A model generated the notes under the pieces. That model made no database searches and was not told the DNA's origin. It worked only from the letters and a program-made list of their open reading frames with translations. Shown here one piece after another: positions 31,001 to 36,595 of a stretch of DNA of 39,853 nucleotides. This DNA comes from a virus, in IMG/VR virus record IMGVR_UViG_3300045241_000086, positions 1 to 39,853 of that record. One strand, 5' to 3'. How positions within the stretch are numbered: position 1 is the first letter of the stretch; each line of letters starts with the position of its first letter. A program made the translations under genes and the position numbers.

Positions 31001-31484
31001 CCCCACAACGGGTGTCGGCGCTGCCGTGAATCCTCTCTTGTTCGGTGGGTTGGCGAAACGCCCCACCAGCCTCGACGCTCTCCACAAGGCGGGGGAGAAG
31101 GAAGTCACAGCGAACATGACACCGGAGCAGAAGACCGCCCGTGTCTTCACGAAGTGGCGGACACAGGCCGACGTGATCCTCAAACAACACGGTGTGAAGA
31201 TGCCGAAGGAATACGCAGCCCGGTTGGACCTCTGGCACGAGCGAACCGTTGCGAGGAAGCGGGCGGGGAACCATTGGGAAGACCACATCGCCGCTGACCT
31301 GGACGTGATCTTCGCGCACGGCTGGATCGACCACGAACAGTTGGTCGCTGCGAAAGCGAACATCCAGAAGATCCCCGAGAACAAGCACGCGGCTTTGTCG
31401 AAGCAGTTAACGGACGAGTACTTCGACCGTGACGGCATCCTCCACCAGGGAGCGAAAGAGATGGGGTTGAAGCTGCCGCGTTAG
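28077..31484 (+). CDS. large internal virion / ejection protein (1135 aa)
   Basis: This is the largest gene in the window, starting at ATG 28077 directly after the previous TAG. The N-terminal 70 residues are very basic (HHVRALRLADARAKREKKIAA). Hydrophobic or amphipathic stretches appear near residues 90-110 (LLEAGVFAIPSAALAARHP) and 150-170. A central domain at about 655-715 has NPIRFGTLYVRPAYMLNLLGNAAM, a wording I associate with large actinophage virion proteins. IIYFYPWTKVAVNWTGHML follows near residue 820. Size and position match the large ejected proteins of T7-like (gp16) and P22-like phages. I see no transglycosylase motif. Confidence 0.55.
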   Translation: MRDIRAGTAGPKAKPPRPHHVRALRLADARAKREKKIAATTAAKPKPPDTLQNRLKSLQAGQTRTINRLSAGIGTDKHGFGERFVGDLLEAGVFAIPSAALAARHPIRAAKQIKKQYGYTYGPATHGDFGTTAHRLSQHPGYAALDASAAISVGAGVGSRVAAAGRAAHAGENAVTRSAVKGGGLIHKPAPGTAKLTAGQATVEKPLSRNAARAVVQKARYAKKQQRLNVAKGVYKEKAATSPGRLLERHGSEAEFGKRLAVQRRLEQAGPNAKGDLEHMRRAVRQLPRKNRRGTHAAMRVVAIEGDKAFKNPAAVIDRQIAMHEKWIAEGGDKVSHQGAIRDLKLALPVLEKQSPAFLKAVTAVRDVAQHGESESVARGFLTQAGADKRRLAIARDYGHYGDKKSFEVNTSELKKVQARATKELAGLKDPKDYGELGRREYLQKIASDPQAAKFYLQDVARRAAGPNVDKPPEGSFYFHAGQTRDVRMPGRVWNQRPGKLGVGPAKPGQYDPGLTHQYTGSGLKRGYVPLDIPKAVEQSFSRRIVLHSRHDVYDTLKKASTATRESRYQIPLRTGKNISDELRKYMATVEDHIHASPDEVQKLTHDMAEHLKQQLEAAEHHQAPLGANIKGVRWVDERFLKDLGETSMRGTVEKIADAVNNPIRFGTLYVRPAYMLNLLGNAAMVAPEGPAGVSSMWHAVRSEHEYGTRLTAYLDSSMGSGRALGQSVNTGFLHKGPQALAQGWNAVTDLHIRRGTMVLEAKRAGFKGKEGLQKLYAPGNEAKLREVTERARSIIGDYENLSAAEKNTIRRIIYFYPWTKVAVNWTGHMLGEHPVESALLAANGRVEAKHVAKVLGLLPAWAKQSGLLPVGKAHGVPGSQLINTINPSSINTPASVTQTGSALANTGRALVGIKQHPGAGLSDLVTPALQAVLSAGGQAGDTSRRTGILGAAEATPIPSALRRAGVYGKPSKTYPTTGVGAAVNPLLFGGLAKRPTSLDALHKAGEKEVTANMTPEQKTARVFTKWRTQADVILKQHGVKMPKEYAARLDLWHERTVARKRAGNHWEDHIAADLDVIFAHGWIDHEQLVAAKANIQKIPENKHAALSKQLTDEYFDRDGILHQGAKEMGLKLPR

Positions 31485-31576
31485 CGGCGGAACAACCACA
31501 AGCCCAACTCGAACAGGGCGCAGCCTCCAACGCATAGAACCCAGAGCCAGAAATAGCTGCTTAGGTCGACCCACAT
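31481..31576 (-). CDS. possible small membrane peptide on the minus strand (31 aa)
   Basis: In the 101-base gap between the large virion gene and the hydrolase, the minus strand encodes a 31-residue peptide from ATG 31576: a short head (MWVDLSSYF), a continuous hydrophobic helix (WLWVLCVGGCALFELGLWLF) and a closing RR. Its stop overlaps the last bases of the upstream gene tail to tail. No Shine-Dalgarno is clear, so chance is quite possible. Confidence 0.2.
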   Translation of the reverse strand: MWVDLSSYFWLWVLCVGGCALFELGLWLFRR

Positions 31577-31585
31577 AGGGGGATC

Positions 31586-32536
31586 ATGACACAGCCACGC
31601 CAGTACATAGCCCAGGGGGCGCGGCGAAGAGGACTTGACCCCAGAGCCGTTCTGGCTGTCTCTCAGTACGGAGAGGGCGCAGCAAAGGCACTTAGGGGCG
31701 GAATCTCGGTTGGTGATAACAACACCAGTTTCGGCCCGTTCATGCTGCACATCGGGGGGAGACTCCCGCGTGGCAAGGGTTCAGCCTGGGCTCATTCCAC
31801 CGCAGGAATCGACTACGCACTGGATGAGATCGCCAAGGTTGCCCGGGGTTTGCACGGTAGGGCTGCTGTCGCTGCGATTGTCAAGAGGTTCGAGGCTCCG
31901 GCTAACCCTGGGGCTGAGATTCAGCGTTCGCTGGCTGGTTACGGCCAGGTGCAGGTTGGGGGCGGTGACGCCACATCAGTGAGGCCCGCTCCTCTTCCCG
32001 GGCTCGCAGCCGCCCCCCAACAACAAGAGATAGGACAGGCGCTACTTCAAGCTGTTCAGGCCGGGCCGCAACACAACGACTTCAGCCAGGTCTTCCAGTT
32101 GGTCCAGCAGAAGGCCCAGGCGGACGCGAAGCATCTGTCGAAGAACGTGGTGGTCGACCATAACGAGCCGTTGGCCCCTGACGCGGTGCCGATCGTCAAG
32201 CTCGCGAAGCAGTACTTGGGGACGAAATACCAGTGGGGCGGCACCACACCGAAGGGATTCGATTGTTCGGGGTTCGTGCAGTACCTGTACGGCCACGCCG
32301 GTATCAACCTCCCTCGCACTACCTACCAGCAGATCCATTCCGGCCATGCCGTGAACCCGAACCAGTTGAAACCGGGCGACATCCTGTTCTTCGGGTCGAA
32401 GGCTGACCCTCACCATGAGGGGTTGTACATCGGCCACGGCCAGTTCATCCACGCACCGCACACCGGCGACCACGTTCGCATCTCGTCGCTGAAGAACTAC
32501 GGGCTGCACTTGGTGGCGGCTCGGCGCGTGAAGTAA
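31586..32536 (+). CDS. cell-wall hydrolase: lysozyme-like domain plus NlpC/P60 endopeptidase
   Basis: It starts at ATG 31586 with GGGGGA upstream. Residues 205-316 are an NlpC/P60 domain: YQWGGTTPKGFDCSGFVQYLY with catalytic C227, HHEGLYIG with H277, and QFIHAP with H289 as third residue. This enzyme class cuts peptide stems of peptidoglycan. Residues 5-100 (ARRRGLDPRAVLAVSQYGEG, NTSFGPFMLHIGG, STAGIDYALDEIAKV) look like a lysozyme-like transglycosylase fold with a possible catalytic Glu (E30), so the protein may have two muralytic activities. It has no signal peptide. Being the last of the virion block, it is likely a virion-associated lysin that opens the wall during DNA entry. Confidence 0.85.
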   Translation: MTQPRQYIAQGARRRGLDPRAVLAVSQYGEGAAKALRGGISVGDNNTSFGPFMLHIGGRLPRGKGSAWAHSTAGIDYALDEIAKVARGLHGRAAVAAIVKRFEAPANPGAEIQRSLAGYGQVQVGGGDATSVRPAPLPGLAAAPQQQEIGQALLQAVQAGPQHNDFSQVFQLVQQKAQADAKHLSKNVVVDHNEPLAPDAVPIVKLAKQYLGTKYQWGGTTPKGFDCSGFVQYLYGHAGINLPRTTYQQIHSGHAVNPNQLKPGDILFFGSKADPHHEGLYIGHGQFIHAPHTGDHVRISSLKNYGLHLVAARRVK

Positions 32537-32543
32537 TCCCCCC

Positions 32544-32608
32544 GGCCCTGAGGCGGATCTACCCCGCCGGGACCGGAGGGCCAATTTAACCCATTCGGAT
32601 CTACCCCG
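32544..32608 (+). promoter_or_regulatory. nested hairpin and 13-bp direct repeat before the secreted-protein gene
   Basis: GGCCCT (32544-32549) pairs with AGGGCC (32577-32582), and inside it GGCGG (32552-32556) pairs with CCGCC (32564-32568). The 13-mer CGGATCTACCCCG occurs at 32554-32566 and again at 32596-32608, just before the ribosome site AAAGGA. The hairpin lacks a proper U-tract. Attenuation or a protein-binding leader is possible. Confidence 0.5.
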
Positions 32609-32620
32609 AAAGGACAACCC

Positions 32621-33286
32621 ATGCTCAAGTACCTGGCCGCCCTCGCGGCTGTTCTCACGCTGGTTCTGGCCGGATCGGCGCAGGCGATGCACGCAAGCCA
32701 AGGCTCGTCGGTTCAGGGCTACGTGTTTTGGGGCAACGGCAACAACGGTCCCGCCCCGGGTGCAACGGTGTTCATCAACTCGTCGTGCGGCAACAAAACA
32801 ACGCACTCGGCGTCTTCGGGGTATTTCCCGAACACCGGCGGCGGCGTAGTTCTCTCTGACTTCTGCACCTACTCCATCTACGCCTCGTCGGGTGGCTGCA
32901 CGGTTTGGTACAGCGACACGGCGCAGTTCTTCACGAACCACAGTTCGCACTACTACGAGCTGTATCTGCGCCATTCGGTGCGGGTGTGTGGGCAGCCGAT
33001 CGTTTCAGGCTCGGGTAGAGGCGAAGCCAGAAGCCGCGCCCTCTCAGGGAACGTGTCAGGTATCTGTCTGAACCGCACCGGTTCTTACACCATCCCTTGC
33101 TCGGCTGACTATTACCAGAACACCGGGGCCAACTACGTGTACCTCGGGTCAACGTCGGCCGCGTACCACTACATGTATTTCCCGTATTCGGGGTGCGGCA
33201 CCGTGTTCGCCCACGCCGCCGGTCAAACACGGTCGGCGGGTGTTTGCCCGGGCGGGTTTTGGTCACTCACGTTCAACGTCCCCTGA
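32621..33286 (+). CDS. secreted Cys-rich protein with CarboxypepD-reg-like fold (221 aa)
   Basis: It starts at ATG 32621 with AAAGGA upstream. Residues 1-22 form a clean signal peptide (KYLAALAAVLTLVLAG, then SAQA before the cut). The mature part begins with VQGYVFWGNGNNGPAPGATVFINSS and HSASSGYF, which resembles the carboxypeptidase regulatory-like beta-sandwich. It has at least nine cysteines, suggesting disulfides in the exported form, and is rich in Ser, Tyr and Gly. Secreted extra proteins between virion and lysis genes are often lysogenic-conversion or host-surface factors; the role here is unknown. It has its own upstream hairpin and repeat. Confidence 0.65.
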   Translation: MLKYLAALAAVLTLVLAGSAQAMHASQGSSVQGYVFWGNGNNGPAPGATVFINSSCGNKTTHSASSGYFPNTGGGVVLSDFCTYSIYASSGGCTVWYSDTAQFFTNHSSHYYELYLRHSVRVCGQPIVSGSGRGEARSRALSGNVSGICLNRTGSYTIPCSADYYQNTGANYVYLGSTSAAYHYMYFPYSGCGTVFAHAAGQTRSAGVCPGGFWSLTFNVP

Positions 33287-33420
33287 TGAACCCTTGGACA
33301 GGAACCAGCGCCTGGCGAGAGTTTCTGTTCGACATGAGACACCCAGGTCAACTCTGGGTTCGGATGAAGTCTGGGACCCGTGACGCCTGGTCCGCCTGGG
33401 TTGATTACTTCAACAAATAG
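33286..33420 (+). CDS. small aromatic protein (44 aa)
   Basis: ATG 33286 overlaps the previous TGA (TGATG). The 44 residues are aromatic and mixed in charge (WTGTSAWREFLFDMRHPG, VRMKSGTRDAWSAWVDYF), probably an amphipathic helix pair. No membrane segment. It is followed by an AGGAGGA ribosome site and a membrane protein. Role unknown. Confidence 0.5.
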   Translation: MNPWTGTSAWREFLFDMRHPGQLWVRMKSGTRDAWSAWVDYFNK

Positions 33421-33429
33421 GAGGAACCA

Positions 33430-33585
33430 ATGCTCGGTCTAGCAGCTTTCGTGCTGTTCGTTATCGCTGCCGTCCTGTGTTTCGTCGGCAACACCACTTT
33501 GATCACCATCGTCGGGGTCATCGCCGCAGGGCTCGCGTGTCTCGCTCTGTCGGGGTCTACGAGGATTCCTGACAACTACCGTTGA
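33430..33585 (+). CDS. small two-helix membrane protein, holin-like (51 aa)
   Basis: It starts at ATG 33430 with AGGAGGA 5 bases upstream. Two hydrophobic segments (LGLAAFVLFVIAAVLCFVG and LITIVGVIAAGLACLAL) are joined by a short polar loop (NTT), with a polar tail. The hairpin topology and place beside the amidase gene suggest a holin or antiholin. Several other membrane proteins in the cassette compete for that role. Confidence 0.55.
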   Translation: MLGLAAFVLFVIAAVLCFVGNTTLITIVGVIAAGLACLALSGSTRIPDNYR

Positions 33586-33609
33586 GAAGCGCGATAGAGG
33601 CTCACGAAC

Positions 33610-34191
33610 ATGAGCGCACCGTCGCCTATTACCGCCGTCTGCGACCGGACCTACTTCCCCGCATACCGGCATTCAGGACGCCGGGAGGAGAACGAGATCA
33701 AGTGGGTGATCCTCCACGACGAGGAAGCACCGACAGCGGAGAGCGCAGCCCGGTACTTCAAAATGTCGACCGCTCGCGGCAGCGCACACCTATGTGTCGA
33801 TGATCTGAAATGCTTCCGGTGTCTCCCCAACGATGCAATCCCCTGGGGCGCGAGTTCGGCGTTCGGGGCCAATACTCATGGCTTCCATATCGAGCAGGCG
33901 GGATACGCGAAATGGACAGGGACGGTGTGGCGGGCGAAGCACATGCGCACCCTGAACAGGGCTGCGTACAAGACAGCATTGCACTGCTACAAGTTCGGTA
34001 TCCCGGTTGCGTTCATCACATCGGATCATCTGCCGTACAAGTGGGGTATCACCACCCACGCCGAAGTCTCTAAAGCGTCGAAGCGTCTTGACCCGGCCAA
34101 TGCGTGGCAATACGGACACACGGACCCGGGGTTCGGATGGCCGCGACGGTTGTTTATGTCGCGTGTGAACGCTTACTACGCCGAGCTATAG
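33610..34191 (+). CDS. endolysin: N-acetylmuramoyl-L-alanine amidase (PGRP/amidase_2 fold)
   Basis: This 193-residue protein starts at ATG 33610. The fold pattern is clear: WVILHDEEAPTAESAARYF with zinc ligand H36, GSAHLCVDD, THGFHIEQAG near residue 95, GITTHAEVS with H150, and YGHTDPGFGWP with D172 as the third ligand. Amidase_2 enzymes cut the bond between MurNAc and the first stem L-Ala. There is no signal peptide and no binding domain, so it needs a holin to reach the wall. It lies in a cluster of holin-like genes, so it is the lysis enzyme, distinct from the virion hydrolase at 31586 and the Rpf-like enzyme at 2693. Confidence 0.85.
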   Translation: MSAPSPITAVCDRTYFPAYRHSGRREENEIKWVILHDEEAPTAESAARYFKMSTARGSAHLCVDDLKCFRCLPNDAIPWGASSAFGANTHGFHIEQAGYAKWTGTVWRAKHMRTLNRAAYKTALHCYKFGIPVAFITSDHLPYKWGITTHAEVSKASKRLDPANAWQYGHTDPGFGWPRRLFMSRVNAYYAEL

Positions 34192-34214
34192 ACCTCTCCG
34201 AGGAAGGGGCCACA

Positions 34215-34715
34215 TTGAACGACCACGACCAGGGTGGTGGCGCTTCACTGACCACCGACCTAGCGGCAGGAACGTCGGCGGCAACTGACATTTCGCTACG
34301 TGAGTATTTCGAGGCGCTCCGTCATTCCGACGACAAAGTCGACCAGTGGATCTTCCGGTTCTACGAAGAGCGAGACCGGCGGATCAACGAGGTCAACATC
34401 GAGCGTGAGAAAGCGTTGAAGATCAAAGAAACAGCCGACCTTGCCGCGTTGGGGTTGGCCCGGGAGATCCAGACGTACAAGGACGAGAAAGCGAACGAGT
34501 TGCGGTCACAGATCGAGAGCGAACGCGGAAACTACGCAACGCAGGGCGATCTCAAAGGGGCGGTCTTGACGATCGAGGCTCGACTCCAGCCGGTCTACGA
34601 CTACGTGCTCGCACAACAAGGAAAAAGCGAAGGCGTCGGGTTGACAGCAAACGTGGGGTACCTCCTCGCCATTCTTGTCCTCGGCGGCCTGTCCCTGTAT
34701 CTCGGAACCCGATAG
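34215..34715 (+). CDS. coiled-coil protein with C-terminal membrane anchor (166 aa)
   Basis: I chose TTG 34215 because GAGGAAGGGG lies just upstream; the frame is open earlier, overlapping the amidase. Residues 25-120 are long charged helices (DRRINEVNIEREKALKIKETADLAALGLARE, KDEKANELRSQIESER). Residues 146-164 form a transmembrane segment (YLLAILVLGGLSLYLG) at the very C-terminus. This is the layout of actinophage lysis-cassette proteins often labelled holin or spanin-like. A tail-anchored lysis regulator is the best guess. Confidence 0.6.
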   Translation: MNDHDQGGGASLTTDLAAGTSAATDISLREYFEALRHSDDKVDQWIFRFYEERDRRINEVNIEREKALKIKETADLAALGLAREIQTYKDEKANELRSQIESERGNYATQGDLKGAVLTIEARLQPVYDYVLAQQGKSEGVGLTANVGYLLAILVLGGLSLYLGTR

Positions 34716-34725
34716 GAAGGACCAC

Positions 34726-34797
34726 ATGTCGCTTCTCTGGATCATCCTCATCATCGTTCTCATCCTGATCCTCGTCGGAGGGGTGGCTAGACGATGA
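34726..34797 (+). CDS. tiny membrane peptide (23 aa)
   Basis: ATG 34726 has AGGAAGGA upstream, and its stop overlaps ATG 34794. The 23 residues are a single hydrophobic helix (LLWIILIIVLILILVGGV) ending in ARR, which would place the C-terminus inside. Peptides like this may tune holin timing. The ribosome site and overlap support translation. Confidence 0.5.
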   Translation: MSLLWIILIIVLILILVGGVARR

Positions 34798-35027
34798 AGG
34801 TCAACCAGGTCAAAGACTTCGCCGAACGAGTCGGCTGGACATTCATCCAGGCGTTCGTCGGGGTGATGGTGCTTCAGTTAATCAAGGACGGCACTAACGT
34901 CGACTGGAAAGACACCGCCTACGGCGCCCTGATAGCAGCTCTGGTGGCTGCTGGGAAGGTGATCATCGCGCAGCAGTTCGGTGACCGTGGCTCCGGCGAC
35001 GCCATCCCGGGAGGGGTTGAGAAATGA
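34794..35027 (+). CDS. holin, r1t-like (77 aa)
   Basis: ATG 34794 overlaps the previous stop (ATGA). The pattern VKDFAERVGWTFIQAFVGVMVLQLI, then VDWKDTAYGALIAALVAAGKVIIAQQFGDRGSG, matches the r1t-type holins widespread in actinophages (dlaERa..TFaQal...vdW..al..a..Aa..s..k...a). Two membrane helices frame a short polar turn. It would form holes that release the amidase. It is the strongest holin candidate in the cassette. Confidence 0.75.
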   Translation: MKVNQVKDFAERVGWTFIQAFVGVMVLQLIKDGTNVDWKDTAYGALIAALVAAGKVIIAQQFGDRGSGDAIPGGVEK

Positions 35028-35263
35028 CCCGGGCGCAATACGGCTACCTCCTTTGGGGCTGTATTGCGCTGTTGGTTCTCGTCCCTGAGCTGCTGGCGGC
35101 GTTCTTTGGGAAGCACGTTCCGTGGCCCACCCTGTCCGAGACGGTCGGCAACCTGATCGGAGACACGAACGGATGGGCCGCGATTGCTTTGGTGGGTGGG
35201 TTCGCGATCCTTCTTGTTCATCTGGTGTTGCCGGACACGTTCAACCCGCGCAAGAAGAAGTGA
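35024..35263 (+). CDS. two-helix membrane protein (79 aa)
   Basis: ATG 35024 overlaps the previous stop (ATGA). It has a membrane helix at about 8-27 (LLWGCIALLVLVPELLAAFFG), a polar loop with a short helix, and a second helix at about 50-69 (AAIALVGGFAILLVHLVL), ending in RKKK. It is probably an accessory lysis or antiholin protein, by coupling to the holin. No family recognised. Confidence 0.55.
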   Translation: MTRAQYGYLLWGCIALLVLVPELLAAFFGKHVPWPTLSETVGNLIGDTNGWAAIALVGGFAILLVHLVLPDTFNPRKKK

Positions 35264-35267
35264 TGGC

Positions 35268-35465
35268 ATGTCGGAGCAGCAAACTGACGAACAGGCCGAT
35301 GAGGTGGCCGACGTGCTGCGTTGGCGCCGCCGCGAAGCGTTGGAAGCCGGACTCACAAGGGTCGAAGCAGCCCTCTACGCCGAAAGCGAAATCTCGGCGC
35401 AAGAGCTCCGGCACCTCGTAGCCCTCCGCTGCCCCGCGAAACAGATCGCCAAGATTCTCCTCTAG
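35268..35465 (+). CDS. small hypothetical protein (65 aa)
   Basis: It starts at ATG 35268, four bases after the previous stop. The product is charged and helical (EVADVLRWRRREALEAGLTRVEAALYAESEISAQELRHLV), ending CPAKQIAKILL, a possible helix-turn-helix-like arrangement. It is the last gene before the terminator. No family recognised. Confidence 0.5.
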   Translation: MSEQQTDEQADEVADVLRWRRREALEAGLTRVEAALYAESEISAQELRHLVALRCPAKQIAKILL

Positions 35466-35490
35466 CCCCCGCAAGGGGGATTTTGTGCTT
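35465..35490 (+). terminator. intrinsic terminator after the lysis cassette
   Basis: CCCCC (35466-35470), a GCAA loop and GGGGG (35475-35479) form a tight GC hairpin, followed by ATTTTGTGCTTT. It begins right at the stop codon of the last lysis gene and would end late rightward transcription just before the immunity region. Confidence 0.85.
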
Positions 35491-35506
35491 TAGAAGGGAG
35501 GTTTCT

Positions 35507-35563
35507 ATGGTTTTGGTTGTAGTGCATTTTGTGGTGTGCGCGGGGTCGCTGATTATCTGTTGA
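35507..35563 (+). CDS. possible tiny hydrophobic peptide (18 aa)
   Basis: ATG 35507 has AAGGGAGG six bases upstream, among the best ribosome sites in the window. The frame gives only 18 residues, almost all hydrophobic (MVLVVVHFVVCAGSLIIC). It lies just past the terminator, so it would be read only by read-through or an unseen promoter. It may be a leader peptide. Confidence 0.3.
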   Translation: MVLVVVHFVVCAGSLIIC

Positions 35564-35567
35564 CCTC

Positions 35568-35595
35568 TTGACTTGACAAACGGAGGCGTTATGTT
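35568..35595 (+). promoter_or_regulatory. rightward promoter downstream of the repressor gene
   Basis: TTGACT (35568-35573), 16 bases, TATGTT (35590-35595) is a good housekeeping-type promoter, with start expected near 35602. It points toward the 3' end of the leftward repressor gene, so its transcript would be antisense to repressor mRNA and could encode the 50-residue protein at 35677. Confidence 0.55.
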
Positions 35596-35676
35596 GCCAT
35601 GTACCACCGTTCATTCCTAGCGCCTGCGGCAACGGGCCTCGCAACAAACGAATTCAGGGGAGAGGGGTGCAGGAAA

Positions 35677-35829
35677 ATGGGCGACAGCCAAGAACCCGCT
35701 GTGGACGAACTCAGGGTGGAGGCAGCAACGATTCGACGGCTTCTAGACGACGCCGAAGCTCGTCTATCTCGGCTCGAGCGGCTGTTAGGTCTTCTGCCAG
35801 TCGTGATTGCCGAACGTCTTTCGGGATGA
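35677..35829 (+). CDS. possible small coiled-coil protein antisense to the repressor (50 aa)
   Basis: ATG 35677 follows GCAGGAAA and a promoter 80 bases upstream. The product is one long helix (VDELRVEAATIRRLLDDAEARLSRLERLLGLLP) with leucine heptads. Its frame lies on the strand opposite the end of the repressor, whose own C-terminus is also a coiled coil, so one of the two readings may be a shadow. An earlier ATG at 35599 lies before the expected transcript start. Confidence 0.35.
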   Translation: MGDSQEPAVDELRVEAATIRRLLDDAEARLSRLERLLGLLPVVIAERLSG

Positions 35830-36076
35830 TCAGGTAGCCGGGCTCCTGGCCGAGCTTGACGGCCAGGCAGCGGGCCTCTGACTCTTCCCGGATGCTGGTC
35901 GACCAGCCGTTCAGCCAGCGGTGGACGGATTGTTTCGCGGCGTCCCAGGCTTGCCGGTTGTCGGGGTCTTGGCCTCGGCAGTCGATCAGGAGCCTGATGA
36001 GTTCAGCCGTTTTTCTGGTGCCCATGGCGTGGCGTAGCCGTTGGGCGAGAACAGAAGACGCCGCCTGCCCCGTCAC
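35711..36076 (-). CDS. phage repressor candidate, helix-turn-helix plus coiled coil (121 aa)
   Basis: This leftward gene faces the Cro-like gene, the classic layout of a lysogeny switch. I start it at GTG 36076; an ATG at 36025 would cut off the first helix. Residues 8-75 fit a Cro/CI-type fold: LAQRLRHAMGTRKTAELIRLL, then AWDAAKQSVHRWLNGWSTSI as the recognition helix region, and EARCLAVKLGQEPGYLI. Residues 76-117 are a coiled coil (LAEDLTAARAEIDELRRRL) suited to dimerisation. It lacks a LexA/CI peptidase domain, so induction would not be by RecA self-cleavage. It should hold down the rightward early promoter at 36125-36153. Confidence 0.65.
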   Translation of the reverse strand: MTGQAASSVLAQRLRHAMGTRKTAELIRLLIDCRGQDPDNRQAWDAAKQSVHRWLNGWSTSIREESEARCLAVKLGQEPGYLIIPKDVRQSRLAEDLTAARAEIDELRRRLEAVESLLPPP

Positions 36077-36160
36077 GAGACGTAGCTTGCCGCAAGTAGC
36101 GTGAGAATGTAAGGGACACACCCCTTGACAAGTAACGTCGCGTGACTTACTCTCTGTCAC
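36077..36160. promoter_or_regulatory. immunity switch: divergent promoters with inverted repeats
   Basis: Rightward: TTGACA (36125-36130), 17 bases, TACTCT (36148-36153), with the ATG of the Cro-like gene 7 bases later, so the mRNA is probably leaderless. GTGAC (36142-36146) and GTCAC (36156-36160) form an inverted repeat across the -10. AAGGG (36111-36115) and CCCTT (36122-36126) flank the -35, and CTTGC/GCAAG forms a palindrome near 36086-36096. Leftward: TACATT as read on the minus strand (36106-36111) is a possible -10 for the repressor. Confidence 0.7.
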
Positions 36161-36595
36161 ATGACTGAGAACGGGAAAAGGTTTGTCGAGAACGGAGCTC
36201 GTATCAGGCGAGCCAGGGAACGCCTGCAAAGCACCAGGCCAGCGATCAACCATCGGCCTGACCGTCCGATCAGCCAGGACGACTTCGCGGCGCTCGTCGG
36301 CACAACCCGCCGGAACCTCATGCGCCTCGAGGGCGGGATCACCCGACCTAAGGGTCCATTGCGTGACCGGATTGTTGAGGTCACCGGCACCAAGGAACAA
36401 ATCGAGGCTGCGGACGATGAGGACGAGGAAGACTTGTTCGCCCAACTCCTATCCGAGTTGAAGTGGGCGGGATCGCCGGAGATTTCCTACCGCGACCTCC
36501 ACGGCCACGCCGATGAGCAGGACCTTCGCACCCTCCGGCTGTCCGCGCTCCGCACTCTGTCCAAGGCTGCCCAGATCGCGAGGGAGCTCGCGTGA
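36161..36595 (+). CDS. Cro-like helix-turn-helix regulator (144 aa)
   Basis: ATG 36161 lies at the expected transcription start, so translation would be leaderless. Residues 8-75 form an XRE-type domain: ENGARIRRARERLQ, then PISQDDFAALVGTTRRNLMRLEGGIT as the helix-turn-helix (recognition helix TRRNLMRLE), and PLRDRIVEVTG. The rest is acidic (EAADDEDEEDLFAQLLSELKW), followed by a short helical end. It is the first gene of the rightward early operon and divergent from the repressor. It is likely an early regulator controlling the switch, although it could instead be the maintenance repressor. Confidence 0.7.
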   Translation: MTENGKRFVENGARIRRARERLQSTRPAINHRPDRPISQDDFAALVGTTRRNLMRLEGGITRPKGPLRDRIVEVTGTKEQIEAADDEDEEDLFAQLLSELKWAGSPEISYRDLHGHADEQDLRTLRLSALRTLSKAAQIARELA

